Shown: positions 52,041-64,000 of the stretch, piece after piece
Position numbering within the stretch: the first letter of the stretch is position 1
Layout: each line of letters starts with the position of its first letter
NCBI GenBank assembly: GCA_032622095.1
Contig: CP136061.1
Coordinates: 124,076,754 to 124,140,753 of the forward strand
Origin: Siphonodentalium dalli
Lineage: Eukaryota > Mollusca > Scaphopoda > Gadilida > Siphonodentaliidae
Direction of reading: 5' to 3'
Length of the DNA stretch: 64,000 nt
Position numbers and translations under genes: made by a program
The notes under the pieces: model-generated
Databases searched by the model: none
Seen by the model: only the letters and a program-made list of their open reading frames with translations
What the model was told of the DNA's origin: nothing

Positions 52041-53302
52041 TTAGGGTACGTTCATACGCTGGCAATATTGCACTGCAAACTGCAAAAATGCCAGCTGCAA
52101 AGGTTGTTTTGTTTTGTTAGCTGGCATTTTTGCCAGCTACCGACGAGCTCGTGCTGGGTCGTGGCTGGTCGTCAACAATCAACGGTGATATATGATAACG
52201 GCGTATACCTCTCTGTCGGTGGCCACAACACAAGGCCACTAACAATAATTGATTGTGTCGGTACCGTCCTTGATACGATCGAATGGGATCGGGGTGTGTT
52301 CTCTGTGATTCTCATACACACTTAATTATACATGCGTACAGATCTCCGTTATATGAGGATATGATGATATGGCGTGATACAAAGAGTACCAAAAGTGATG
52401 CTTCCCGAGTCATAAATGTGGGAGCTATAGGGGAGGTGGTGGCAGGACTCACTATGAGTATCCATGCATTGCTTCAAATGTGCTTACTTCAGTGAGCGTG
52501 TACAAATTCTCAATTGTTATCGACATGGTCATGTATCGATCAGAATGGCACATTGAAATATCACTCAATTCAGATCAAGCTGGGGTTCGAAGACGTGCCA
52601 ACACCATCTACCCAGACTGCGATATTGATGTAATTGTAGTGGTTTAAAAGTGACTGCTTGTGTCGTGGTGGTGTGGGTGGTGGGGCGGGGTCTAACAGTA
52701 GGGATAATGGGATGTTAGTCTTTGGCATTGATAAATCATATATGGGCCTATATAATTATTCATACCATTTGAATAACAATATATTGTGTGCTTTTTATTA
52801 ACTTGTGTTACTATTTATTTGATTTCTTTGTTTTGTTTAACATCAGTTCCACGCCCCCCCCCCCGTTTTTCTTAACTTATTGTTTTGCTTAACATGAAGA
52901 CCAAATTATTGGAATGACAAGTTTGGAGTTTGGGATGATACCCGGGAAGATTTGAATTCGTCGGTTATCTTCGTTGAGCCAATTGCGGACCCACCATCTC
53001 CTGTCTAGGTGAGGTTTATTGTACTCATATATGAGCAGCATCCCAGCGAGAGGGCTGGCCGTGGCGATATCACATTCCAACATGTCAAGTGACATTATTT
53101 TGACTGGCCTAAGAATACCAACACACATCGTGTTCTAATATATTGCAAACAGCTCACCAATCACGCAAAACGACTGTCGTTCATTGATCACTACTAACGC
53201 TGATTTGTTGACAGCGGGCAGAAATTAATCCGTTTTGGCAATTTTGCAGCTGGCATTTTTGCAGTTTGCAGTGCAATGTTGCCAGCGTATGAACGTACAC
53301 TA
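52041..53302. mobile_element. Family D-related element, 1.26 kb, about 60-bp TIRs
   Basis: The left end TTAGGGTACGTTCATACGCT, continuing through GGCAATATTGCACTGCAAAC, is matched in inverse by 53242-53302 with only a few differences. Next to the left end is a hairpin around AAAATGCCAGCT. The interior holds ORFs of 70-112 codons without recognised domains, and a C-run near 52854. This is the largest member of the family here. It still carries no identifiable transposase. Confidence 0.72.
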
Positions 53303-53755
53303 AGGGGATAGCGTGTTTATCTATTGACCAGTGTGCGTTATGATGTTTGATTGGTCGATGGCTACACAATATGGGGCCGTATTCATTCAATCCCACGACA
53401 TTCCAACCAAACCGCCTCATTCTGGAAATTACAACCCTCCCAGAAATGTTTCGTATCACGTTTAAAAAAAGTAGGAGCCTCGCTTTGGAAGATACAACCA
53501 CCAAAAATTATCTGTATCACATATGAGCCCCAATTGTTTCAGATGATCAATTTACTGTTATGGTATGGGATATAGTATGCTGTCAAAAGAATTAAAGTGT
53601 TCTCATAACTACTTAAAATATATTTGAAGTCTATTGGGAACGGAAAGTCAACATATAAATTCGTTACCCCGTGCATGTTCACGTACTACATGACCATAGC
53701 ATAGTATAAATAAATAATGTAACTGTTACTAGTAACTATCTCTAGTAGTTAACAT

Positions 53756-54156
53756 TTAACCCTTTACCCAACAAACCGGCCAAAACCGGCCAAATAAAGC
53801 TTCAACAGCCTAAAATATCTTCGGTCTGTCTCAATAGAACCATACAAATATGGATATCATTGGTACCGGCTCCTTGACCACATTGTGATAGTTACAGTTA
53901 TGCCCTGTGCCAATGCATTCTCTTATATATGCGAGTCGACCATAGGTCGCCTCGCATATATAAGAGAATGCATTGGCCTAAAAAAAATCTTTTTTTTAAC
54001 ACTTTTTACCATTTTTTCTTACATTCTTTAACAATTTTATAATTTTTAATGTGTTAAGCCAATGCATTCTCTTATATATGCGAGGCGACCTATGGTCGAC
54101 TCGCATATATAAGAGAATGCATTGGCACAGGTCCCTTCTGTTGGGTAAAGGGTTAA
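53756..54156. mobile_element. Family C piggyBac-type nonautonomous element, copy 2
   Basis: A 401-bp element bounded by TTAACCCTTTACCCAACA and its inverse TGTTGGGTAAAGGGTTAA. It carries two essentially perfect hairpins, 53910-53976 and 54059-54125, each with a stem of about 26 bp beginning CCAATGCATTCTCTTATATA. The second hairpin is the reverse complement of the first. The strand can fold as two short hairpins or one 67-bp stem. Confidence 0.88.
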
Positions 54157-55239
54157 AAATATAATTCAGCACACTGTTTGGCGTTCAATTATATGACGCC
54201 ACTCGATGTATTTTTTAAAAGTCTGTCTGTAACACAACGTTGTGGGTATGTCTACTCAAGTGACATATAAGAGGACCGAAATTATTATGTTAAGTGATCT
54301 GAGAGACCGACATCTCAAGATGTCACACCGCAGAGTTGGAGAATATATTTCATGGCTGCATGTGGATTGATTGAACGAAAGATGAGCAAATGAAATGAGC
54401 TAAATAAATTGGTAAACAATCAACAAATCAACAAGAATAATTCAATTTTGGTCCCCTTGGAGTTCAGAATACCCTGTTTGTCTTTCGTTATGAGCAATAT
54501 TTATATGAAGACATTTGTTTTTATTTTGGACTCAGTTGGCAAATAGGAATTCCAAAGAATAAACTAATTTCTCGCTGTGTGTGTATGTTTGTATTCCCAA
54601 CGTTGTGAGGACACTTATACATGTATAATAAAATGAGAAATAAAATTTCCTCACAATGTTTAACAACTCTTTCCCTTTAATGCGTCGAAATTTTTATTTT
54701 TGGGAATTTTTCGCGGGAAGAACACTGAGCATGTGTCCAGAGGTCACTGTTATTCCGTTAAAGGGACACTGTAAGTTGGGCATATTTTATGGAATAACGC
54801 TGTCCTCACAACTACGGTATTGTTTGAATTTCTAAAGAAATGTACCCAGAACGTATGAGTACAAACATGTGTGAGGGTGTGTGTTTATGTCTCTCGCTCT
54901 CACTCTCCATTTCTTTCTAACACAATCGCCATTACTGTTTGCCTTCCAGTGTAGATGTCAACCGGAAGTCTGAATTAATTTGTGCACACAAACGGAGATT
55001 GACAAATAATTCCAGATGAAATCATCCTGCAATTTAATTATCCTGATACCTATATTTTGCGAAGCGATTTCTCGCCATCACACACAAATAAAATCCCGCT
55101 AAAGTAGTGGATATACGACTTGACTTCCCCAAGTCAACACATTGTGTTTTGACATCGTTTCAAAGGCATATATATAAGAGCAATGGGGAACGTTTCCTAT
55201 GTGTTGTATTATCCAGACTACCGTTTGAACACCTGCGCA

Positions 55240-55525
55240 ACAAAATTCACAACACGATTTCACGAAGTGACAATTGAAGACATACACTCGAGTTTCGTTC
55301 CGTCTTTGTTTCAGGTCCCGAAATTGTCGACACCCACTCAGGTGTTCTAAATCTTCAATACACAATACCTTACATACGCATCCTACACAGAATTCACACC
55401 TGGAGTCTACACATCCGTTCTTCCGGTTTAACTCTTCCTGGCGATAAATCGGATTCACATCGTCCGGATGGGACGGGCAATCGGGACACCTCGATAACTT
55501 CTCCCATCTTCGTCTAATTTAGGCT
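55240..55525 (-). CDS. Cysteine-rich ORF resembling an EMI/FBXO5-type zinc-binding region (fragment)
   Basis: On the minus strand an open frame reads WEKLSRCPDCPSHPDDVNPI, then YRQEELNRKNGCVDSRCEFC and VGCVCKVLCIEDLEHLSGC. The pattern CxxC, a 20-30 residue gap, C-x4-C-x2-C-x2-C-x-C, then a further C resembles the zinc-binding (IBR-like) region of the APC/C inhibitors EMI1/EMI2 (FBXO5/FBXO43), which has C-x4-C-x4-C-x2-C-x-C. Two residues are missing between the second and third of these cysteines. The frame stays open to about 55099. Immediately upstream a second frame reads ENERVESEPKLDEDG and would join DEDWEKLSRC if one base were added near 55507, so a frameshift or a short unrecognised intron is possible. 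No F-box is visible upstream and the EMI-type RL tail is absent. It could be a decayed copy, an exon of an unrelated zinc protein, or chance. Confidence 0.3.
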
Positions 55526-55807
55526 CGGATTCAACTCTTTCATTTTCAGTTTAATTATACATTCAGGAATCCAATGATTATTTAAGAAAAGACTTGAATT
55601 TTGATCGGCAGAGTAATTAAACAAAGTTTGCGAGTCCCTTCCACAAATAGTTGAGCGGATATGTGCACAATCGTTCCTTTTAATGAATAAATTGTGAAAT
55701 TTGGCCCAGACATTCCTGGTCGTGCCCTTTGAAAATATTTTCGGTAGGCAACTAGATCGGAACATTTTTAGGTTTTTTTTGGGGGTTTCCATAGCAACGA
55801 ACCCCAT
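55514..55807 (-). CDS. Unrecognised minus-strand ORF next to the cysteine-rich segment
   Basis: An ORF of 97 codons (GTG/ATG choices near 55790-55807) ends about 10 bp before the cysteine-rich frame begins and on the same strand. It has scattered basic residues and no motif I recognise. Its only support is that it could be an upstream part of the same broken or intron-containing gene. It may equally be chance. Confidence 0.15.
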   Translation of the reverse strand: MGFVAMETPKKNLKMFRSSCLPKIFSKGTTRNVWAKFHNLFIKRNDCAHIRSTICGRDSQTLFNYSADQNSSLFLNNHWIPECIIKLKMKELNPSLN

Positions 55808-56339
55808 TTCAGCCTACTTGTGACAAAACCATGTATACAGGATTGGAGAATGTGGGTAGATCAGATGTATTTCCTTCTCAAAATAGTGACGATAGTGACA
55901 GAAGTATTATCCGACAACTTTTAGGCAACAGTTTACTAAGGCACTGATTGGTTGCTATGGCAACAAAATATACACAATCACGTGACCAATTTTGTAGCTG
56001 AATGGTGCGAGGGTATTCAAAGAGATGGACTTCAACTCTATTGGTATTTAGAACTAAATCGTGGTTACTCTTCCGAAATGTAGTCATATTAAATATTGTT
56101 TGACATTATACTGCTATAATAACGGAAACCATATCAAATTGGGACTACTTAATATACCCACATTACTCTCGAAAAAGTGGACATTTCTAGAAATAAGTTT
56201 TCCACCCATATATTTTTATCAACACACATGCGCTAGATTTATGCTGTGTAATGTAACCATCTGACATCAAATAAGTTATGTGATATCTCAGACGTGTCTA
56301 ATAGTGTGTAGGTTGACAGTTCTCGTAATGGATGGATTC

Positions 56340-56679
56340 CAAGATGGTCGCAAAATTACTCAAGATGGCTTCCAAAATGGCAACCAAATTAGTTTGTTTT
56401 TTTAAGTTTATTTATCACATATATCCCGAACATTATTCTCTGCTGTTCCGAAAAAAGGTAGCATAGGTTGTAGCTCATTTGGCTATTAACCAAGTTATAT
56501 AATTAACTGACACTAAATGTTCTATTCTGGTTGTCCCAGTACCTTCTGTGGATGACAAATTCATTTTAAAGATGCAGTATGGAATTTTGACAAATCGTCT
56601 TTTGTGTATGGCCATATTTCTGAACGGAAATGGGCAAAACTTCGAAACAGAACTGAGAGGAACCATATTATGTGGCTAC
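56340..56679. repeat. Left long inverted repeat flanking a tandem array
   Basis: About 340 bp whose inverse is at 58684-59000. Anchors include GAACATTATTCTCTGCTGTT, AATGTTCTATTCTGGTTGTC, GATGCAGTATGGAATTTTGA and AACCATATTATGTGGCTAC. There are scattered differences and one poorly matching block in the middle. Confidence 0.8.
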
Positions 56680-56749
56680 TCTTGTCCATTAGCTTCACAA
56701 TTGATCAAATTAATACTGGCGTAAGTCAAAATGGCAGCCAGGGTGTGAC

Positions 56750-58520
56750 TGCATGTGAATATGTTTAGATGGAGTTATTGTATGACCATGAACGATGTGA
56801 ATAGTTATACTCATAGTTATAGTTATACAAGTGGCTATATGGTCATGGGTGGGGTGTCCATGATATACATATGTATACAAGGAGTGGTTGTATGATCATG
56901 TGTGAAGTGAATAGGAATACAGGGAGTGGCTGCATGATAATTGATGTGGTGTATGGGTATAGCGAGAGTAGCTACATGGTCATCGGTGTGTTGTTTATGT
57001 ATATATGAAGTTACTAGATAGTCATGTGTGGGCTTTACAGGTGTATCTTGGGTGGCTATATTATTGATGGATGTATATATACACGTGTTGTCTGTATGGT
57101 CATGGGTGGGTGTATGGACAAATGGGGAGTGGTTGTATGCTTATGGGTAATGTATATAGGTGTGCATGGAATGAATGTACGGTCATGATTGCTGAAGTGT
57201 ATATGCATACATGGAGTACATATATAGCTGGGTAGTCATTGGCGGGCTTGTGGGTATATAGAAGTGTCCTTGTGGTCATGGGTGTATATGGTATGTATGT
57301 GCATATCAGCTGTGTCTGTATTGCCATGCATGTGTGTAACATTATACATAGAGTCGATGGGTTGTCATGGGTGATGTGTATATGCAAGTCTGGAGTGTAC
57401 AAATGGCCGTATGTTCCGGGTATTGGTATATCTATTGATGAGGCGTACTGTATGTGTATACATGCTATGGTAATATGTGGGGGTGAATATGTATATGTTG
57501 AGTGGCTATATGGCCATGGGTGTGGCGAAAGTTATACAATGAGTGGGTAAATAGGTATACAATTGTCTAAAGTGCCATTGGTGATGTGTATATGTAAGTC
57601 TGGAGTGTATGGATGGCCGTGTGATCAGGGTATTGGTATATATTGAAGGGCTCCATGGTCATTGGTGAGGTGTAAATGTATACCCAGAGAGACTATATGA
57701 CCATGAGTTGGATGTATATGAATATATTGAGTGGCTATATGGTAATGGGTGTGGCCAATAGGTATACCAGGAGTGACTGTATGGTCAATGTTGATGTGAT
57801 ATGCGGGGTATTGGTATATCTAGGGTTGTATGGCCATTGGTGATGTGTTTATGTATACCTAGAGTGACTATATATGGATGGGTGGGGTTTATATGTATGC
57901 CTTGAGTGGCTATATGTCCAAATGTGTGGGCAATAGATGTACAGGGAGCAACAATATGGCCAATGGCGGAGTGAATATGTATACAAGGAGTTAATGTATG
58001 ACTACGAATGTGATGTGTGAGTATACATCGAGAGTCTGAATTGTCACAAATGAGATGTACATTCAAGTCTGGCCTGTATGAATGACCATGTGCAGAGTAT
58101 GGGGATATATAGAAGGGTTGTATGGCCATTAGTGAGGTGTATATGTATACATGGAGTGACTAATGTTATGGCTGCAGTGTATATGTATATATTGAGTGGT
58201 TATATGGCCAGGGTGTGGCAAATAAATATACAGGGAGTGATTCTATGGCCACTGATGAGGCGAATATGTATACAAAAAGTGACTGTATGATCATCGATGT
58301 GGTGAACAAGTATATAGTCATGGTGATGTGTAGGGTTATACCTGGTGTGCCTGCATGACTGTATAGTCATGTGTGGATGTACGGGTATACAAGGTATGGC
58401 TGTATGGTCATGCGTGAGGTGTATGTGTATAAAGCGAGTGGCTACATGGTCATTTGTGTGGTGTTCATGTATATATGGAGTGATTACATGTTCATGTGTG
58501 GGTTGTACAGGTGTACATTT
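56750..58520 (+). repeat. Degenerate tandem array, period about 42 bp
   Basis: The unit is of the form GTGTATATGTATACATGGAG followed by TGGCTATATGGTCATGGGTG. Successive units vary in length (about 42-53 bp) and sequence. ORFs on both strands (for example the His/Thr-rich minus-strand ones) are translations of the repeat and not genes. It is bracketed by the long inverted repeats. Confidence 0.85.
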
Positions 58521-58683
58521 GGGTGACTATCGTTTTCCGCAATAACTCATGGACATGTTAATCGATAGAGAGGTAATGTCAGAGTGTTCTCTAGCATGAT
58601 GGTGTGTTATCTGTACAATGGAGGAAACGGTTTTCCTGACATGAGTCAATCAATTTTGATGAATTTTGATGTTGTTGGGCAGA

Positions 58684-59000
58684 GTAGACACATAATATGG
58701 CCCATCTCAGTTCAGTTTCAAAGTTCTGCCCATTTCTGTTCAAAACTGGCAAGAATCCCAAAAGAAGTTTTCGGTCACATTCCATACTGCATCCTTTAAC
58801 ATGAATGTGACATGCCGTATAAGGTACTGAGACATCCAGAATAGAACATTTAGTTGTCAGTGAATTATGTTACATATTTAATAACCAAGTATTTGTCACA
58901 ATTTGCTACCATTTTGGAACAGCAGAGAATAATGTTCGGGATATATGTGAAAAATAAACTTTTATTTTATCAAATTTGGTTGCTATCTTGGGTAATTTTG
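58684..59000. repeat. Right long inverted repeat flanking the tandem array
   Basis: Inverse of 56340-56679, with CAGAGAATAATGTTCGGGAT, then TATGTGA-AAATAAACTT and AATTTGGTTGC as clear anchors. A further partial direct relative follows at about 59370-59660 (TTCTGCCCATTTATTGTTGA and CCATTTTGGCGACCATCTTG). Confidence 0.8.
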
Positions 59001-59369
59001 TCTAAAAACACCTCAGTGTCACTCATTTAAGAGAGATCAAAACAATAAACATATTTGATACCAAAGATAGTTCCATTTTATTTGAAAAAATCGTCTAAAA
59101 CCGAAAAGTTATTTTTTTGGCCGATTTTGATGTCAAGGTTGTGATAGAAAATTCCAATAATTCTGGTAAAGTCAGTGGCTATATACTATACTAACATCCA
59201 AGCGAGGTGCATTAACAATGTTACTATTTAATGTATAAAATACACAATAGCCAATTTTATAAATAACCCCAACTGTTAACCGATTGCATGACACGCTGAG
59301 GCGATATTTATTTGGCTCCATTGAGTGAGATTAAGTTGGAATATTCATAAGTAATGGTATGCCTTACTT

Positions 59370-59660
59370 ACTGTGCACAGTTCTGCCCATTTATTGTTGA
59401 AATATGACAACAATCCCAAAGGTGATTTTTGGTGAATTTTTTTCGCGTTCTGTAAAATAGATTTTTTATGGATCTGAAGAGACGGGGACCACATGAATGG
59501 CATATTTCATTGCTCCAACGATCACTTAAATGAACAGTTGAAAATAAAGTCACAATTATCACCCAGTTCCATACAGCAGAAATTTATCAAGAAGTTATTA
59601 GTGAAAACACATTAAATTTTCCACTTACGACTTCCATTTTGGCGACCATCTTGAACGGGG
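59370..59660 (+). repeat. Partial relative of the long inverted repeat
   Basis: It begins AGTTCTGCCCATTTATTGTT and ends CCATTTTGGCGACCATCTTG, matching parts of the arms at both ends, but the middle is diverged. Confidence 0.5.
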
Positions 59661-60028
59661 AGTTCCCATTTTACTATGAAAAGTGGAATTATATCTTAGC
59701 TTAACAAAAACATACATTTGTATACATATGACAAGATTTTCTCATTATAAATTGCATCAAACTGACTTAGTGACCCGTCTGAAAAAACGGCGGCCGTGTT
59801 GGACGCCATCTGGTCTGGTGTCTACACGACCACTTTTTTCGTGTTAACATTGATTAAATGTTGAGGGACATCATGCGGAGGAAAATGAGTCAGGTGAAAT
59901 TAAATCCTGGGGGTGCCTGGATATCTATCAGCTCCTGGACTAGTGTACGTATTGGCAGTGTTAATTGGGGAAAGCTTGTTCCCATGGCAACTAGGGCCTA
60001 AATGTGGGTATGGGGAAACATGCTTTGA

Positions 60029-60066
<38 letters not shown>

Positions 60067-63000
60067 TATTTCAGAGCTGCGAAGGTAATCTTATAGCAGG
60101 ATTTCCCATTCTTAACATGTGCACCAAAGCTACTACCTGAACTTCAATTTGTCAACAACCAGCCAATCTCGAAACTGCCAATTCGCGTCAACCAGTGTTC
60201 ATATAAAACTTCGTTTATTGTGGTCAATCACTAGCTAAATGCGAAAAATCTGTTACATTGTCTTTATGGATTACCGAAGATGATATTATCTTAAATTGAA
60301 ACTTATCACATGAATTTTGTGCTGATAGGTACAAACTAAGTCCAAATTTTAATTTATTTACTCAGTTTTTGAAGAAAATCCATTAGTTTCCATGGCAACA
60401 AGCAAAATGTTGGTGATCTGGGCCCAAATTTTACAGTCTGTTATATATATTGGTCTTTTCTCTATTGGACAAAGCAATGCCTACATCGATATGGCTAACT
60501 ATTCACATAGTTGGCCGTCAAATAAACTGCCCTATACCGTAAATTATCACAGGGGTTGGTTACTATGGCAACTGCTTAATCACCCCTAACTGACCTCGGA
60601 TTTTTGTGCCTACCGATTATTTTAAACTAAGACATACCAAAGATTAAGTGTGTAAAATTTCGTAATTTATTCACAAAGTGTAACGATTCGCCTATTTTTG
60701 GCACATATCCGCTCCACTAAAACTTTGTTTAATTACTCTGCTCGTCAAAACCAATAACCCCAATCGATCTTCAAGTCATTCCTTATCGCCACAAAAGGCT
60801 TAATAATATCGACAGAATTACTATGCAAAACATGCGCTCTCAAGCTAGTAAATGTCATGATTGAGATGATTTTGCAACTTTAAAGTTGATACCGATAGAT
60901 CAAACTGTCGAATTTGTACTCAATGTCCTTTGAAATGTCGGATAGCCAATCTATACACATGCACACAAGCTTCTGCTGGCCGAAGACTGTACGAAGCTAT
61001 TGGAGCATTTCCGGGAGGCTTTGTTATCTTCCAAATGAGTATCCCTCTTGAACTTGATGTTATGGACAAAATTGGCGCCTATTGGCAGATAAATGTTTTG
61101 CTCCAAGTCGTCAGCTCGCATTTATATTTGAAAGAACACAGGTGATACAGAATGTGTCGGAAGCTATGCATACACCTTTAACCATTTCTGTCAATTAATT
61201 CAAATGTTTTGTATGAAATATAGTCAGTCTGAACACATCGACCATTTCCGCACACCGTCGAGCTAAGAATCTTAGGTAATGTTCATGTTCATGGAAATAT
61301 CGATTTTCATTTATTAGAGGCAGTTTACCAGGTGCTGATGAACTATAATCCTATATGGTACCTATATTGGGATATATTATTTTTAATATAACATAAAAGT
61401 TTGGCATTTAGAAAATACCATAAGTGTCCAACATCGAAAACGATGAGTCACTTTATTCGTTAATTTCCGTGGTTTCTACGAGCAGTGAAGTGAATTTCCA
61501 GTAAAATTAACCCTGGTAACGTCGCGAAATGTCCTATAGCTGCCAAAGCAACGATACATCATAATAAACAAGTGCACGGCACCGCGTATCACGCATGAAC
61601 ACAGATTGATTTTCAAGGTTTATAAATTTTCTAAGGCCCATAACAACAATGTAAATTAATGGACAAATCATGTCACATGTGTGTATTGTTGTCTCGCGTC
61701 TATACTAATGGTAGTTCAAACATGAACCATGATAACAGCCCTACGTGTATCAAACGTCGACACAGGTGCATTTTCAATCTAATGTACATAACTATGTAAT
61801 AATGAACGCATGAAACCAGTGCCATGTGGATATCCTTTCCCCATGCTGGTTCACGAGCATACTAATGATCGCCCCAATGCGGCCTATGACTACTGAGAGA
61901 GAGAGATCTCCAGATGTGTCATGTATGGACTTACGGACGGACAGGACACACTTCTATATCCCCCGCTAAAAAATCGTTTGCGAATGACAACCAACCAATA
62001 GCCACTGCAATGTACATGCAGAGAACTCCTGAGCCTGATGGGTGTCAGTGCACCGATCAAATGAAATCCGTGCGCGCAGGACTATCTGCACACGCACGTG
62101 CATGTCTATCCATACCATATATGGGCAGTGTCTGGTTGGCTCTTGAGTTGTAACAACGGTGGACAATGTTGACAGATCAAATCTAACTCCCGGGATCTAT
62201 TCCAACAAACGACATTGTGTTCCTCAGCCACCCTGCCCGCGTGTTACAAATTCTTCTCAAATTTCGGACATTTTCAAACCTCGGCCTCTATAAAGAATCG
62301 GATTTCCTGCGGAATCTTCGTGCTTAAACAATTGTAACTTCGTGACGCCTTAGTGCCAAACTGGTCTTAAGTAAACTTCGTGGTGAAAGAATATAATTCT
62401 TCTGTATTTTCAATGGACTGCTTTCGTCCCACAGCCCCGTTGGTCTATTGTTGGCTTGGTGGTAATGTTACAATACTCAAGTTTATACAGCCTGCTTAGA
62501 TTATCTCTCGTCATGAACTAGGGAAAGTCAATCCATAATGAACAATACTGTGAGGTTTTGGTGCTTTGTTGGCACATTGCCTCGTACCAGTCGGGTAGGC
62601 CGAATGCAGTAATACAATGACGGTATATAATCTCCACCGAGCGGAGTTATCTAATCTTATTTGACTTTTAGCTCGCGGTTCTCGCGCGCATATTATATCG
62701 AGCACGCGCAAGCGAATGTACAATATCTGAATTACGCAACGATCATTCGTTGGTTAGAATGGAAATTTGAAAATCAAAAGCTCGGATAAGGAGATTTGGA
62801 ATGTAGTCTTAATGAAAATTTATCAGTTTCCATCACGTTTATTATATTTAGCACGTGCGATGGAGGTGCTAAATTCGAAGTATGCTTGTACTCCCGGGTA
62901 TAGCGTGTAAAACAGATTAAATTTGATGTCATTGGAGGTATTTTCGTTCTGTATGTTACACAACAATTATAAGGTATCGTGTCACCAACGGCATATTTCA

Positions 63001-64000
63001 AGATCATCCTTGTAATTGCTCTGTCCTTTTATGATTAATGAAATGATAATTTTTCGGCGTTTACTGCAGAGCAGATTAGCCGAAAAATATTGTATTCGCC
63101 GTTCGGGATAATGATTGAGCGATGTATATATTATCGCTTCGTGCATGACCAATCAAATGAGGTCACGCTATTATAGAGCGTTTGGTGTCATTTCTAGCCG
63201 AAGCGTCTTTTGTCTATTGGGTCAGCTCCAAATTTTTGTTTCAAACATTTGAGTAATGTTATGGATTGACACTTAAATAATGTAAGGATATGCTTATGTT
63301 GAAAATATAATCTGAGAAACAGCTATTCATATAACGTATGAAAATCATGCAGATTAGAGAAAATTGACGTGTATCTTCATTTTGTTGAACAATCATTACT
63401 ATAAGTTAATTGCAAGTTTGAAATGTGCGTATCGCACCTTATTTATGAAGAAATAGCTTTATCTTCAATTGTAGTAAACGCAGATAATGTGTCATTCGAT
63501 CACAATCATAGTGTTTAATATTATATATATGTTAATTTATATTTGTATATTATATAGTGCGTGCACAGGTTTGTGTTGCACAATTGATCAATTAGAATGA
63601 ATTTCCGAACATTCGAGCTGCGTTAGAGAATAGAGATGTTGGTTTCGAAAAGCAGGTTTCCATCGTCCCCCCAAGAGGTTTTTTGTTGGTTTTTCCTGAC
63701 CGCCTACGCAAACAAAGTAGGATGTAATTAACTTGCATGTGAACACTCATAATATGATTTGATTGTCGTTGTTTTCGATTGAAGTGCTATATTGACAAAC
63801 TATGATAAGCATATGTTTCAATATCTTCAATATTGTGTATGGTCACTGCCGAACCCCGTATGAGATGATGCACGATATTTTCTGCTTACATTGCTATTAA
63901 CAGAATTACCAGATTACCCACATGACTGATAAATGCAAATTTTATTGATTTACTTCTTCCCATAATAATCTATTGCAAAAAATTGTATGGACCTAATGAT
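59661..64000. other. No gene supported
   Basis: ORFs are short (up to 79 codons) with no recognisable domains. A small hairpin TTTTTCGGC/GCCGAAAAA lies at about 63050-63089. CCATGGCAAC and related strings recur around 59980, 60390 and 60565, possibly repeat debris. Confidence 0.4.
60030..60064. repeat. (AT)n microsatellite
   Basis: About 17 AT dinucleotides, imperfectly flanked by GATG and CATATT. No gene nearby. Confidence 0.95.

Noticed and set aside
57100-58545. His/Thr-rich and Gly/Met/Cys-rich ORFs on both strands
   Set aside because: They are read-throughs of the degenerate 42-bp tandem array.

Overview
The window is AT-rich nuclear DNA of an animal: genes are sparse, introns carry GT-AG splice sites, and most of the space is noncoding and repeat-dense. 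The one gene I can identify firmly is a nuclear receptor of the NR2E1 (TLX/tailless) type on the + strand, 34628-46685. Its receptor sequence (tailless-like CDGCAGFFK recognition region, vertebrate-TLX-like ligand-binding domain) and the repeat families, including one of the type often seen in marine molluscs, suggest an invertebrate, probably a lophotrochozoan such as a mollusc. That placement is inference.

Layout. 1-9000: repeat-rich. It holds a 536-bp TTAA-flanked element, a 168-bp perfect-hairpin element, a 37-bp minisatellite of about 19 units, a module present in three diverged copies with a transposable element nested in the first, and a further TTAA-flanked element. 9000-24500: mostly unassigned, with two TTAA-flanked element families (one as an inverted pair about 1.5 kb apart plus a third near-identical copy), several hairpins, and a tRNA-derived SINE-like head. 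24600-25550: two weak ORFs that may be a small secreted-protein gene. 27300-29700: a diverged direct duplication and one member of a long terminal-inverted-repeat family. 31700-32770: a stretch that looks richer in CpG, upstream of the receptor, possibly holding its promoter and missing first exon.

34628-46685: seven coding exons of the NR2E1 homologue. They encode the DNA-binding domain (exons A-C), hinge (exon D) and ligand-binding domain (exons E-G), with stop codon TGA at 46683-46685. All phases agree across introns, giving about 375 residues plus an unlocated short first exon. Two things stand out: a 19-nt microexon carrying the core of the DNA-recognition helix start, and two compensating one-base differences in exon C that keep the frame open but replace 13 residues of the second zinc finger, removing three of its four zinc-binding cysteines. 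Introns contain simple repeats and one dispersed repeat.

46700-64000: no firm gene. It holds two TTAA-CCCTTT piggyBac-type nonautonomous elements with doubly palindromic interiors, two members of the long-TIR family, a minus-strand cysteine-rich ORF resembling an EMI/FBXO5-type zinc-binding region, and a roughly 2.7-kb structure in which about 330-bp inverted repeats flank a degenerate tandem array of about 42 bp.

The window therefore shows one developmental transcription factor gene in a landscape of small, mostly TTAA-targeting and hairpin-forming mobile elements. All repeat alignments were made by eye.
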